From: Agromyces badenianii
GTDB lineage: Bacteria; Actinomycetota; Actinomycetes; Actinomycetales; Microbacteriaceae
Length of the DNA stretch: 64,000 nt
Reading direction: 5' to 3'
Assembly (NCBI RefSeq): GCF_003070885.1
Contig: NZ_CP028913.1
Coordinates: forward strand, 2,480,001-2,544,000
The stretch's first letter is position 1, and each line of letters begins with the position of its first letter. Below are positions 36,330 to 44,684 of this stretch, in pieces. A program made the translations under genes and the position numbers. The notes beneath the pieces are model-generated. The model made no database searches. It was given only the letters and a program-made list of their open reading frames with translations, and had not been told where the DNA came from.

Positions 36330-36377
36330 ACTGAAAATCGAAAGGTCACCGGATCGATGCCGGTCGGAGCCACCATC
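36330..36377 (+). repeat. attR core, 48-bp direct repeat of tRNA-Phe 3' half
   Basis: An exact copy of 18267-18314. It lacks the 5' half of the tRNA, so it is not a functional tRNA gene. A terminator copy (36379-36403) with four substitutions relative to the left end follows directly. Confidence 0.93.
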
Positions 36378-36378
36378 G

Positions 36379-36403
36379 AAACCCCCGGGAGACCGGGGGT
36401 TTT
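36379..36403 (+). terminator. Second copy of the tRNA-Phe terminator
   Basis: AAACCCCCGG and CCGGGGGTTT pair around a GAGA loop, followed by TCTTG. It mirrors the left-end terminator except in the loop and first base. Confidence 0.75.
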
Positions 36404-36409
36404 CTTGTT

Positions 36410-36615
36410 TCAGCGGGAGATTCCGCCGGGGCGACGGTGAGGCTGTGCCATTGAGGTCGGCGGGGGTTCGCCGTCTGGTTCGTTTCGATGGTTCGCCGGC
36501 TGCGCTCTTGAGCGCGTCCTTGAGAGCGGCGCCGGCACGAAGTGCGACGCCCTCGCGGTCGCGCGAGTAGCGCTCGGTGACCTGCAGGCTCGAGTGCCCG
36601 AGCGTCGCCTGCACG
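36410..36615 (-). pseudogene. Integrase 3' remnant beyond attR
   Basis: Read leftwards it encodes VQATLGHSSLQVTERYSRDR and EGVALRAGAALKDALKSA, nearly identical to the island integrase, including the GH and catalytic Tyr motifs. A frame change then leads to TSMAQPHRRPGGISR and a stop at the same distance from the tRNA repeat as in the intact gene. The upstream 5' three quarters are missing. An integrase tail belongs next to an attL, so this marks a second, mostly deleted element formerly in tandem at this tRNA. Confidence 0.85.
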
Positions 36616-36712
36616 GTGGCGTGATGCGCACCCTCGGAGAGACCGGCACCGCTTGGTCGGCGGCCGCGGCCGATACCGTCCTGGGCCATCCGGCCGTGGC
36701 ATACTCGCCATT

Positions 36713-37414
36713 GTGACCTGGAACGCACTCACCGTCGTCCTCGTTAGCGTGCTGACCTTCGGCGGACTCATGGTCATGCTCGAGCTCACCACACCCGGGG
36801 GGCTCATCTTCAACCGGCCCGACGCCGAGATCGCGGCGCTCGCCGATGAGGCGTTCCTCACGGCGGAGGGGCGCCAGATCTTCTTCGATGCCCGGCCACG
36901 CTTTCGCGACGAAGACGAGTTGTCGCAGGCTTGCGACCAGCGTGCGTTCGAGCCCGATGACTCCGACGGCGGCACGACGGTGGGGTGCTACACCGGGTAC
37001 GACGTCATCTCGATCTTCAAGCCCGACGATGCGCGACTGCGACCGATGATGGTGACGACAGCAGCGCACGAACTGCTGCACGCCGCATATGCCCGACTGG
37101 ATCCCGCAGAGCGCGATGAGGTCGATGCGCTCGTCGAGGCGGAGCTCATGCGGGTGCCCGCCGACGACGGCGTGCACGGACAGATCGCGGCTTCGGTCGG
37201 CGACCGGTCCGAGAACCGTGCCAACGAGCTGTTCGCCTACCTCGGTTCCCAGGTCGTGCTCGACGAGGGGTTCGACCCCGAGCTCGAGACCTACTACGCG
37301 CGGTACTTCACCGACCGAGATGCACTCGTCGACGTTTTCCTCGCGTTCGAGTCGACGCTCGACGGAAGCGGCGTCGAGCTCGAGAACGGCTGGGCTGATA
37401 CGGGTCGCTCGTGA
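36713..37414 (+). CDS. Membrane-anchored zincin-like protein (HELLH)
   Basis: The 233-aa product starts VTWNALTVVLVSVLTFGGLM, one N-terminal helix, and then an extracytoplasmic domain with TTAAHELLHAAYARLDPAER, an HExxH motif near residue 124 typical of metallopeptidases. The third ligand may be the Glu in SENRANELFAYLG. Two cysteines (QACDQ and GCYTGYD) could form a disulfide outside the cell. The gene sits just past the integrase remnant, so its promoter may have been altered by the deletion there. GTG start; in-frame codons upstream lie in remnant DNA. Confidence 0.65.
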   Translation: MTWNALTVVLVSVLTFGGLMVMLELTTPGGLIFNRPDAEIAALADEAFLTAEGRQIFFDARPRFRDEDELSQACDQRAFEPDDSDGGTTVGCYTGYDVISIFKPDDARLRPMMVTTAAHELLHAAYARLDPAERDEVDALVEAELMRVPADDGVHGQIAASVGDRSENRANELFAYLGSQVVLDEGFDPELETYYARYFTDRDALVDVFLAFESTLDGSGVELENGWADTGRS

Positions 37415-37481
37415 CGTCTGACGGATCGCGAGCGCGAAAGAGAGCGCGGCTAGGGCCGGCGCCGCCACGTTGACTACAGGG

Positions 37482-37640
37482 ATGAACGCGATCACAGCGG
37501 CAGCGATGGGGCGCCCTCATCGGATCGAGTGGCCTCTTGATGAAGAGCCCGCAACGTCGATCATTCAGGACAGCGTTCAGGACGACATCCAGGGCAATCG
37601 CATCGTCGTCGACCCAGCCGAGCAGCCCGACCCGCGCTGA
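37482..37640 (+). CDS. Possible short acidic protein (52 aa)
   Basis: An ATG frame reads MNAITAAAMGRPHRIEWPLD, continuing EEPATSIIQDSVQDDIQGNR to a TGA. The codon bias is reasonable, but the ribosome site is poor and there is no known relative. The remaining parts of this 375-bp gap show nothing else. Confidence 0.3.
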   Translation: MNAITAAAMGRPHRIEWPLDEEPATSIIQDSVQDDIQGNRIVVDPAEQPDPR

Positions 37641-37789
37641 ACCGGATACGACCGGTTCGCCCTCGTGGCTCTCTCGGCAGCTGTTTCCCGTGCTCGAGCC
37701 CGAGCTCGCGAAGAAATCTCGCCAGGATCTGTAACGAAACCCCCTTCGTCGACAACTACCAAGGTAGAGACAGAAATGGGGTGGGGCGG

Positions 37790-38137
37790 ATGTCGGCTGG
37801 CAAGAAGCTCATGCGGGTGGGTGGAGCTATGACGATGCTCGGCATGGTCGGCATGGTGACCGGGGCTGCGATGCTGGCGTTCTCATCGGCGTTCGGCGCC
37901 GCGGCACAGAGCAGCATCGCGCTCATGGTGGCCGCCGGTGGAGCGGCAGTGTCGATTGCGGGAGTGGCTGTCGTCTGCATCGGCCTCGTGCTGCGGCCGA
38001 GCCGCGCAGTGGAGCACGGCCGGCTCTACGTGCCTGTGCACCACCGGACGACCTACGCTCGACCGGGGCGGCGCCGCCGCGACGGAGCTCGCGCGCAGAG
38101 CCCGGTCACCGCGGAGCAGCCGGTGGTCGCAGGCTGA
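37790..38137 (+). CDS. Two-helix membrane protein (115 aa)
   Basis: From MSAGKKLMRVGGAMTMLGMV there are two hydrophobic helices (about 11-35 and 43-67) and a basic, Arg-rich C-terminal tail. No family is recognised. The ATG follows a G-rich stretch that can act as a ribosome site. Codon bias in both helices supports coding. Confidence 0.55.
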   Translation: MSAGKKLMRVGGAMTMLGMVGMVTGAAMLAFSSAFGAAAQSSIALMVAAGGAAVSIAGVAVVCIGLVLRPSRAVEHGRLYVPVHHRTTYARPGRRRRDGARAQSPVTAEQPVVAG

Positions 38138-38246
38138 GGCCGGCCTGACGGGCGCAGCCTGAGCCAGAGAACGCGACCAAGAGCTAGGGTCATCGGATGC
38201 GCCGAAGCGGAAGTACGCCGGCGCCTGACGGGAATCAGAACAGCAC

Positions 38247-38813
38247 GTGGAGACAGGCACAGACGACGCCGAGATGGTGCTCGCGCATGAGCGCGCATTC
38301 GAGACGACCTTCCGCGCCCACTACCCGACCATCTTCAACGCCGCGTACCACCGGCTGAACAACCTCCGCGACGCTGAGGATGCCGCGGCTGAGGTGTTCA
38401 GCGTCGCGTGGCGACACCGTGCTGAGGCGCCAGTCACGTACACACTGCCGTGGCTCTACGGTGTTCTTCGCAACGTCGTCGGCAGCGAGTACCGGCGACG
38501 CGAACGTGTGAGCCTTCACGACGACGACCACGAGGAAGCCGGCGCCGTCGTCGACCCAGGCTCGGCTGACGCAGCCGCAGCCGCAGCCGACGACGCGCGC
38601 CAGGTGCGACAGGCGGTCGCAACCCTCGAGCTGGCCGACCGCGAGCTGATCTGGATGGCCTACTGGGAGGACCTCACTCGCGAGGAGATGTCCGTGATCC
38701 TCGGCTGCTCACCGGCTGCGGTTCGGGTGCGCCTCCTCCGCGCGCGACACCGCTTGAAAGTCGCCCTCGACGCGCAGAATGCTGATCCGGGACCGAGGCA
38801 GAAGAAGCCATGA
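38247..38813 (+). CDS. ECF-type RNA polymerase sigma factor
   Basis: The 188-aa protein has region 2 (RAHYPTIFNAAYHRLNNLRD, then AEDAAAEVFSVAWRH and LPWLYGVLRNVVGSEYRRRE) and region 4 (TREEMSVILGCSPAAVRVRL). It should direct transcription of a small regulon, probably including its own operon. The GTG start is weakly supported and an ATG nine codons later is possible. The stop overlaps the next gene by 4 bp (ATGA), so the membrane partner is translationally coupled. Confidence 0.9.
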   Translation: METGTDDAEMVLAHERAFETTFRAHYPTIFNAAYHRLNNLRDAEDAAAEVFSVAWRHRAEAPVTYTLPWLYGVLRNVVGSEYRRRERVSLHDDDHEEAGAVVDPGSADAAAAAADDARQVRQAVATLELADRELIWMAYWEDLTREEMSVILGCSPAAVRVRLLRARHRLKVALDAQNADPGPRQKKP

Positions 38814-39865
38814 ACGACGAAGAACTCACGAACCGAATCCGGGCGGCGCGCCCGGTGCTACCGCGCCTGGACTCGGAGCGCGCAGAGTCGACGCTCCGCT
38901 CGATCATGCGCGAAGACGAGCCCGACAGCACCCTCGCCAACCCCCTCCTGGGCATCGGCGCCACCGTGACGCCGATCACCAGCGCGAACAGCATGTCCCG
39001 CAGGCTCAGGCCGGTCTACCTCAGCGTCGCAGCCGGACTCCTCGTGCTCATCGTCGCGGCGATCGCCATGGTCGCGGTGCCTCGCGGAGGCGCGAGCACA
39101 GCGTGGGCGGCGACGCCGCCGCAGCTCGCACCCCAGCCCATTCCCGGAACCTCGAAGGAGCTGCTCATGGAGATGAGCGAGGCCGTCCGCCTGAGCGACC
39201 TGCCCGCCGCACAAGGCGGCCGGACCGTGCTCTCCCAGTCCTGGGCGCTGTCGCTCACGCCGGGGAGCGACGAGCTGCCGGTCGCGATCGTTCCCGAGGA
39301 TCGCGAGTTCACGCGCCGGGCCGACGGCTCTGTGGCAATAGAGGTGCGCGCCGGCGTCCCGTACGACGCCGAAGGCAAAGAGATCATCTCGTTTCTTCAA
39401 GTCCAGCCCGGTGAGCTGGTCTGGCGCGATGACGTGCCGCCGGGCGAGTACCTGTTCATGTACCCGGACGCGCCGCCGGTGGATGCCGCAGCGTATGCGC
39501 AGTACTTCCGCGAGCACAACCCGATCAGCTCAGAACCGGCCTCCGCCGTGCCGACGACGGGCAACTACTTCAACTGGACGCAGCAGCTCTTGAACGAGTG
39601 GAACATGAACCCTGCCCAGCGCGCGGCGCTGCTGGAGTTCCTGGCGGGGCTGCCCGACATCGCGGTCGACGGCACGGTCAACGACCGTCTCGGCCGCCCG
39701 GGAGTCTCGTTCTCGACGAACTTCAGCGACGTCAGCGGCGAGTACCGCGACATGCTCGTGATCTCGCCCGAGATGGGCGTGCTCTCCTATGAGAGGGTCT
39801 ACGTGGGCACCGGACGCACCGACATCGAGGCTCCCGCGGTCGTGCACTACGTCGCATGGCAGTGA
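38810..39865 (+). CDS. Single-span membrane protein, sigma factor partner
   Basis: The 351-aa product has a cytoplasmic N-terminus (about 70 aa, MNDEELTNRIRAARPVLPRL), one transmembrane helix (VYLSVAAGLLVLIVAAIAMV, about 67-86) and a large extracytoplasmic domain. This layout and its coupling to an ECF sigma gene suggest an anti-sigma or signal-sensing role; the zinc-binding HxxxCxxC motif of classical anti-sigmas is absent. The outer domain resembles CU044_5270-type actinobacterial proteins. Its last 79 bp are duplicated about 1.9 kb downstream. Confidence 0.75.
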   Translation: MNDEELTNRIRAARPVLPRLDSERAESTLRSIMREDEPDSTLANPLLGIGATVTPITSANSMSRRLRPVYLSVAAGLLVLIVAAIAMVAVPRGGASTAWAATPPQLAPQPIPGTSKELLMEMSEAVRLSDLPAAQGGRTVLSQSWALSLTPGSDELPVAIVPEDREFTRRADGSVAIEVRAGVPYDAEGKEIISFLQVQPGELVWRDDVPPGEYLFMYPDAPPVDAAAYAQYFREHNPISSEPASAVPTTGNYFNWTQQLLNEWNMNPAQRAALLEFLAGLPDIAVDGTVNDRLGRPGVSFSTNFSDVSGEYRDMLVISPEMGVLSYERVYVGTGRTDIEAPAVVHYVAWQ

Positions 39866-39930
39866 GAAGCTCAGCGCGGCGCTGAGCGGCGCCGTGCTGA
39901 GAACCACAACACCGAAAGGCACACCGCTCC

Positions 39931-39975
39931 ATGAAACTGAAGACCCGTCTCCTCGCCGTCGCAGCGGAGGCCTGA
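39931..39975 (+). pseudogene. Truncated start of a secreted-peptide gene
   Basis: The frame MKLKTRLLAVAAEA stops after 14 residues. A lysine-rich start and hydrophobic run look like the first part of a signal peptide that has lost its body. It sits 65 bp after the sigma partner gene. Confidence 0.35.
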
Positions 39976-39987
39976 AGGGGCGATTCT

Positions 39988-40158
39988 GTGCTGGGTGGCT
40001 CGTACCTTCGAGATAAATCGCCGCGACTGACGCGCGATCAGGTCCGTGGAATCGAGATCGCGTACACCGGCGAGATGTGGACCCTGAAGCGTCTTGATCT
40101 ACGCAACGACGTAAAGCCCGAGAATCCGCGAGCGGGTCGCTCCGCGGACCGGCGGTGA
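39988..40158 (+). CDS. Possible small protein or gene fragment (56 aa)
   Basis: A GTG frame with AGGGG 9 nt upstream encodes VLGGSYLRDKSPRLTRDQVR, then GIEIAYTGEMWTLKRLDLRN. It is basic, soluble and not recognised. It may be the tail of a deleted gene, given the scars on both sides. Confidence 0.3.
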   Translation: MLGGSYLRDKSPRLTRDQVRGIEIAYTGEMWTLKRLDLRNDVKPENPRAGRSADRR

Positions 40159-40201
40159 CATCCGCAACGCAGCAACCGCGGATCAGTTCTATGCTCGCGT
40201 C

Positions 40202-40633
40202 ATGATTCAGTCCGGTCGCGCGTCACTCACTGTTGTCTCAACCGAGACCGACCCCGCTCTGATCTCGGAGATCCTCGGCCTGGTCCCGACACGCGTCGCG
40301 CTTCGAGGGTCAGTGCGCCGCTCAGGTCGCCCTTTGGAGCACAACGTCTGGACGATCGACGTTGAACAAAGCCCAAACGCGGACGCGGACGCAGACGAGA
40401 CGGGCACCCAGGCGCTTCGCGATCTTGTCACCGGCGCCCGACCGGCGATCGGAAAACTCTCACGCCTCCCGGATGACTGCGACGCCAAAATCTGGTGGTC
40501 CGCGGATTCTGACTCGACACAGGGCGGCTTTGTCCTGCGCGCGGAGCTTGCAGCAAGCATCGCCGAGCTCGGTGTAGACGTGTATGCGACCGTCTATCTC
40601 GAAGGGGGAGAGTCGACTGAGGCCGAGCAGTAA
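40202..40633 (+). CDS. DUF4279 family protein
   Basis: The 143-aa protein begins MIQSGRASLTVVSTETDPAL and has the family pattern EILGLVPTRVALRGSVRRSG with EHNVWTIDVEQ, followed by CDAKIWWSADSDSTQGGFVL. DUF4279 proteins are small, soluble and of unknown function, scattered in variable regions and sometimes near toxin or defence loci. No partner is evident here. Confidence 0.75.
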   Translation: MIQSGRASLTVVSTETDPALISEILGLVPTRVALRGSVRRSGRPLEHNVWTIDVEQSPNADADADETGTQALRDLVTGARPAIGKLSRLPDDCDAKIWWSADSDSTQGGFVLRAELAASIAELGVDVYATVYLEGGESTEAEQ

Positions 40634-40733
40634 GTCCCACAGACCGATCCCTCATCGGTTTGAGGTCGGCTCGGTGCGAGTGTCACTGCTGCGCGAACAC
40701 CGAAGCACCGGCCCGCCGTTCTGCATAGTACGA

Positions 40734-41389
40734 CTATGCCTGCATCAGCTGCGTGACGAGCACGAAGGTGCCGGTCACGGTCACTCCGGCGAGGAGCAAC
40801 GTCACCGCGGTTAAGGCGACGGCCGCACCGCGCGAGCGCCGGATCCACGCCGAGCCGGCGAATCCAAGGACCACCGCCGCAATCGAAGCGAGGCAGGCGA
40901 GTCCGCCGAATCGTGCGATTGTGACGGCGCTGCCTGCACCCAAGACAGTGAAGAGGTAGACGAGGAGAAGCGTGAAGAGTGCGAGCACCAGGAACGCGAT
41001 CGCGGCAATGCTGACCAGCGACCCCCATGGATCGATCTCGGCCTGCTCGCGTCGTCGGTCGGCCAGTTCCGAGAGGAAGTCTTCAGGGATATCCCAATTG
41101 GCCGGCAGATTGCTCAGCTGGCGGATCCGTGCTTCATCAGCGTCGGCCGCGACGAGAGGTCCAAATATGCTGCCCGCTCGGCCCGGCTCGACCGGGTCAG
41201 GAAGAACTCGTACCGGCCTGCCTGCTCCGGGTGATTGGTCTCGCGGTAGATCCGCGCGATCGCTTGCCTGAGTTCTGCGTTTGCCGGGTCCTCGGCGAGA
41301 TGGGCACGAAGGAGACGTCCAGCGTCGCGAACGCGTCCCGCCAGCGCGAGTGAACGTGCCGTCTCAATCACTGTTGCATCTATCGGCAC
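40734..41389 (-). pseudogene. TPR-like plus three-helix membrane protein, 2-bp frameshift
   Basis: The first frame gives MPIDATVIETARSLALAGRV through RAERAAYLDL and stops early. Skipping two bases in a CTCT run restores a long open frame: LVAADADEARIRQLSNLPAN, WDIPEDFLSELADRRREQAE and then three hydrophobic helices ending in FVLVTQLMQA. The total length is 217 aa. The N-terminal helical repeat followed by membrane helices resembles DUF6584-type actinobacterial proteins. The duplication of CT most likely inactivated the gene, unless it is a sequencing error. Confidence 0.7.
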
Positions 41390-41844
41390 TCAGCAATTAT
41401 CCGCGCCATCAAGGGCACGAGCGACTCATCGATCACACCTTCACCGCGTAGTCGCGGCCAGACTCTCTCGCCGAGGTCATGAGCCGTGGATCTCCGTTGG
41501 GGATCGCCATACCGGCGGCGGGTGCGCCCGCGCCGTCATCCGTCGCGAAGTGCCTCGGCGCTCGCGAAGGCCGCCTCTCCGGGCATTTTCTGCATGGCAT
41601 TGCCCCACGTGCTTCGCAAACGTGCCGTCAGCGTGTCGCCGTCAGGACGCTTCGATGAATTTCGACCCTGAGGACGTGCGGCCATTTTGTCTCTACCGCT
41701 CAGCGACGCGTTCCGCGGCTCGCTATGAGAGGGTCTACGTGGGCACTGGACGCACCGACATCGAGGCTCCCGCGGTCGTGCACTACGTCGCATGGGAATG
41801 AGACGTCGGCGAGAACCAGATCACCATGGGTCTGATGCGGACGG
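41390..41844. other. Gene-poor stretch with a partial gene duplication
   Basis: No intact gene is seen in these 455 bp. The notable content is a 79-bp near copy of the end of the sigma-partner gene. The rest looks like decayed sequence. Confidence 0.5.
41723..41801 (+). repeat. 79-bp copy of the 3' end of the sigma-partner gene
   Basis: It matches 39787-39865 at about 76 of 79 positions, including the YERVYVGTGRTDIEAPAVVH coding text and the stop codon. No similarity is seen upstream of it. It is a relic of a paralogue or of a duplication that brackets 1.9 kb. Confidence 0.85.
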
Positions 41845-42957
41845 TCAGGCCGGTTCCGGTTGAACTCGCGGGCGAATCGATCCGACTGCTCGTGCGAGTC
41901 GGATGCTCGGCTTCTCAACGGCGACGTAGAAGATGGGTGTCACGAGCGCGGTGGCCACAACCGCTGCGACTGCGGCGAGCAGGGGGTCGCGCGGCAACGC
42001 GAACCCGGCTGCGACGATGATCGGCTCGTGTACGAGGTACAAACTGAACGAGACACGGCCGACTGTTCGTAGCGGGGCGATCTGCAGGAACCGACGAGCA
42101 GCCGACCATTCCAGCGCCATCACGACAAAGAGTGTCGCCCCTACGAGCATGATTCCCGTGGTGGCCCCGAGGAGGAATCCCGGGGCACCGAATGCCATGA
42201 TGAGCCAACGCACAGATACCGCGAAGACTCCGAAGATGAGCAGCGCGATCCACACCGATCGATTCGCGCGAGAGAACCATCGGGAGATCTGCTCCTGGCG
42301 CATCGCCAAGATCACTCCGAGCAGGAACATCGGCGGGTACATCAACGCGCTCTCGTGGAAAATGCCTCCCGCCGTCGTCACTGCGATGCTCAGAGCCGCG
42401 AGCACGCCGTGTGCGGGGCGGAATTTGAACGCCACCCAGATGACCAGCGGCAAAGCCAGGGAGAAGAGGATCTCCCAGGTAAGGGACCACAGGGGCGACG
42501 CGAGGCCGCCGTTGCCGGCCACGAGCGTGAGGTCGCGCACGAGGGCCATGAAGGTGATGCTCCGGGGTCGCTCATCGAGCCAGAGGCTGGACACCTCCTC
42601 GCTTCGGGGCACCAGCAAGATGGTCGCCGCAGCAAACACGACGGCGGCCCACACCGGCAGATAGAGGCGCAACAGACGCCTCGGATAGTATCTCCGCCAG
42701 TCGTAGCCGCGCGGGGTGAGCGCGGGCAGGGTGAGCACGAAACCGCTGAGGACGAAGAATACGTATACCCCCGCCTTCCCCTCCCACAATGCGTGGATCG
42801 GCGTGTGAACCGCCAGCCACTCGAGGGAGCCGAATCGGGCAGGCTCACTGGAGTAGTGCGGTTCGGCTAGCGCGGGGAACAGCAGCAGCGAGTGGTGCAC
42901 GAGTACAGTCAGGGCAGCGAGTCCTCGAAGGCCGTCGAGGGCCGTAATGCGATGCAC
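41845..42957 (-). CDS. Acyltransferase 3 family membrane protein (OafA/YrhL-like)
   Basis: The 370-aa protein begins MHRITALDGLRGLAALTVLV with the family's conserved Arg and HH (VHHSLLLFP) and has about ten transmembrane helices, including FFVLSGFVLTLPAL. Such enzymes O-acetylate or acylate surface polysaccharides or lipids using cytoplasmic acyl-CoA. It is 30 bp downstream of an O-antigen-ligase-like gene on the same strand, so both probably modify the same surface polymer. The start codon is GTG. Confidence 0.9.
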   Translation of the reverse strand: MHRITALDGLRGLAALTVLVHHSLLLFPALAEPHYSSEPARFGSLEWLAVHTPIHALWEGKAGVYVFFVLSGFVLTLPALTPRGYDWRRYYPRRLLRLYLPVWAAVVFAAATILLVPRSEEVSSLWLDERPRSITFMALVRDLTLVAGNGGLASPLWSLTWEILFSLALPLVIWVAFKFRPAHGVLAALSIAVTTAGGIFHESALMYPPMFLLGVILAMRQEQISRWFSRANRSVWIALLIFGVFAVSVRWLIMAFGAPGFLLGATTGIMLVGATLFVVMALEWSAARRFLQIAPLRTVGRVSFSLYLVHEPIIVAAGFALPRDPLLAAVAAVVATALVTPIFYVAVEKPSIRLARAVGSIRPRVQPEPA

Positions 42958-42987
42958 GGGATGAGCGTATCAGCCAGCAAAAGCAGG

Positions 42988-44280
42988 TTACCGGAGGTTG
43001 CTGACCCTCGCCGATGGAACCGTGGGCTCTCTCGTCATCAGGTGCCGTGGATTGCAGAGCGCCACGTTCGCGACCATCAGCGGAAGCCATACCGCCCACA
43101 TGTGCCCGGGTGCCTGAAGGTAGGGGTTCGTTGCATTGCCGATGAGCATGCCGAGCGCGCCGGCCGAGGTGACGAGAAAGATCGACACGAGGTCAGGGCG
43201 GACCTTCACCGCGCGAGCGATCGCGCGCACAGCGAGCACGACCACAGCCCCAACGATCAGCATGCCGACGAGCCCGACCTGGAACAACAGCAGGTGGTAC
43301 TGAAGCTCGAAGTTCCACGGCCTCTCCTGAGACCGGTAATACCCTTCGATGGTCGCACCCCACCCGTGGCCGAAGTACGGGGCCTCCTGCCACGCGTCCA
43401 ACAGCCTCGCCGCCTGCTCGACGCGGATCGACTGGTCGCCCCCGTCTTCGAAGAACGCGAGCACATTCTGCACAGTGCGTTGCACGACAGCGTTGCCCGC
43501 AACGGCTTGGATCAGGAACGGGCCAACCGCGAGGAGCAGCAACCCCGTGAGGACGGCGCCAGGGTGGACCCTCGTGGAGCGCCGACGCATCGCCCGCCAG
43601 ACCAGCATCACCGCGGGCACAGCCAGCACAACGAGGACGATCGCGTTTCGCCCGCCGAGCATTGCCGCGGATGCTGCAATGACCGCGGCGATGACACGCA
43701 CCGCACGTGGCGGAAGCAATGGGTGGTCTGGCAGGAGCGCTGCCGTGATCCACATCGGTGCCGCGGCGACGAGCGTCGACAACCCGTACAGGCGGATCGC
43801 GGTCGTCTCGTCCTCGAACGCGAATCCTGCCCCGGTCTCCTCAACCAGCCATTGCGGGACGATCTGCGGGATCACCCCGAGCTGCGTGCCGACGAACAGC
43901 ACGATCAATGCGGACAAGGCGATGGTGCACCAGGCGGCAGTCGTCAGCACCGACCGAAGCATGCGTTCATCAGCGGCGAGCACCCACGCGCCGAAAATCA
44001 GCGGCGCACCGAGCCAGACGAGCGCGTTCTGCGACATGCCCGGGTTGTCCACTCCGATGACGGTCCCGTAGAGGCCCACCACCATCACGAGTCCGATCAC
44101 CGAGACGACCTCGAACGACACACGCCGCCGGCCGACGATCAGAGCGACCACGGAGCTCACTGCGATCAAAGCGAGAAGTGGGTACAGGATCTCCCCGTGG
44201 CCGACCGGGCGCAGCAGGAAGTAGCCGAACGCCACCGAGGTCAACGCCCGGAACAGCCAGCTCGTCCCCCGGTCCTCCAT
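42988..44280 (-). CDS. O-antigen ligase-like polysaccharide membrane protein
   Basis: The 430-aa protein has about twelve hydrophobic helices and the family's extracytoplasmic signature around FFEDGGDQSIRVEQAARLLD and APYFGHGWGATIEGYYRSQE (conserved R and GxG near residue 300). Wzy/WaaL-type enzymes polymerise or ligate undecaprenyl-linked glycans outside the membrane. No Shine-Dalgarno is clear for the ATG. It pairs with the acyltransferase gene downstream. Confidence 0.85.
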   Translation of the reverse strand: MEDRGTSWLFRALTSVAFGYFLLRPVGHGEILYPLLALIAVSSVVALIVGRRRVSFEVVSVIGLVMVVGLYGTVIGVDNPGMSQNALVWLGAPLIFGAWVLAADERMLRSVLTTAAWCTIALSALIVLFVGTQLGVIPQIVPQWLVEETGAGFAFEDETTAIRLYGLSTLVAAAPMWITAALLPDHPLLPPRAVRVIAAVIAASAAMLGGRNAIVLVVLAVPAVMLVWRAMRRRSTRVHPGAVLTGLLLLAVGPFLIQAVAGNAVVQRTVQNVLAFFEDGGDQSIRVEQAARLLDAWQEAPYFGHGWGATIEGYYRSQERPWNFELQYHLLLFQVGLVGMLIVGAVVVLAVRAIARAVKVRPDLVSIFLVTSAGALGMLIGNATNPYLQAPGHMWAVWLPLMVANVALCNPRHLMTREPTVPSARVSNLR

Positions 44281-44684
44281 GCGAGCAGTCTACGGCCGAT
44301 GAACTTCTCGTTGAGGACGCGCTGGTTGCCGACGAACACGGAGTCGCCGAACTCGACGACGTCACCGTGGGCGGATCGGGAGACCGGGACCAGACGGCCA
44401 GGCGAGGAACCTGCCCGCGTATCCGGAGTGATTCCCCCGGCTCGCGTCACATCCTGTCATGAGAGCGGGGCCATAGGGGGCATCCCGCCTGTTCGTTTTC
44501 GTCGTCGCCGGTTCGACGTCAGACTGTCTGCGAACCGTTTCCCCTGCGGTTCTGCGCGCCGCGACGGCCTGGTGAACCCTTCTCGTCGCGGCGCGCGATT
44601 CGCACTTGAGAGACAGACGCGGCCGAAGGCGAGATCCGTTCGCCGCGGCGAGTGGATCTCTTCGACGGCATTGATCCGTTTCGA
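44281..44684. other. Gene-free stretch
   Basis: Short frames exist on both strands, but none has a start, ribosome site or family resemblance I can support. No obvious RNA or repeat is seen in these 404 bp. Confidence 0.4.

Larger units (their letters stand above)
18267..36377. mobile_element. tRNA-Phe genomic island (integrative mobilizable type) with defence cargo
   Basis: The island is bounded by an exact 48-bp direct repeat of the tRNA-Phe 3' half. It carries a tyrosine integrase beside attL, a decayed excisionase-like gene and a MobF relaxase. I see no type IV secretion, FtsK-type translocase or phage structural genes, so transfer would need a helper. Most other genes are restriction or abortive-infection candidates. 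The CGGATGCC octamer, frequent in the flanking core, is missing from the cargo between 20 and 28.9 kb and after 31.4 kb but occurs in the integrase and relaxase genes. Confidence 0.9.

Noticed and set aside
44241..44450. Leftward 69-codon frame overlapping the O-antigen ligase start
   Set aside because: The segment SVFVGNQRVLNEKFIGRRLL looks protein-like, but there is no family match, and the frame overlaps a strong gene and ends in unlikely sequence.
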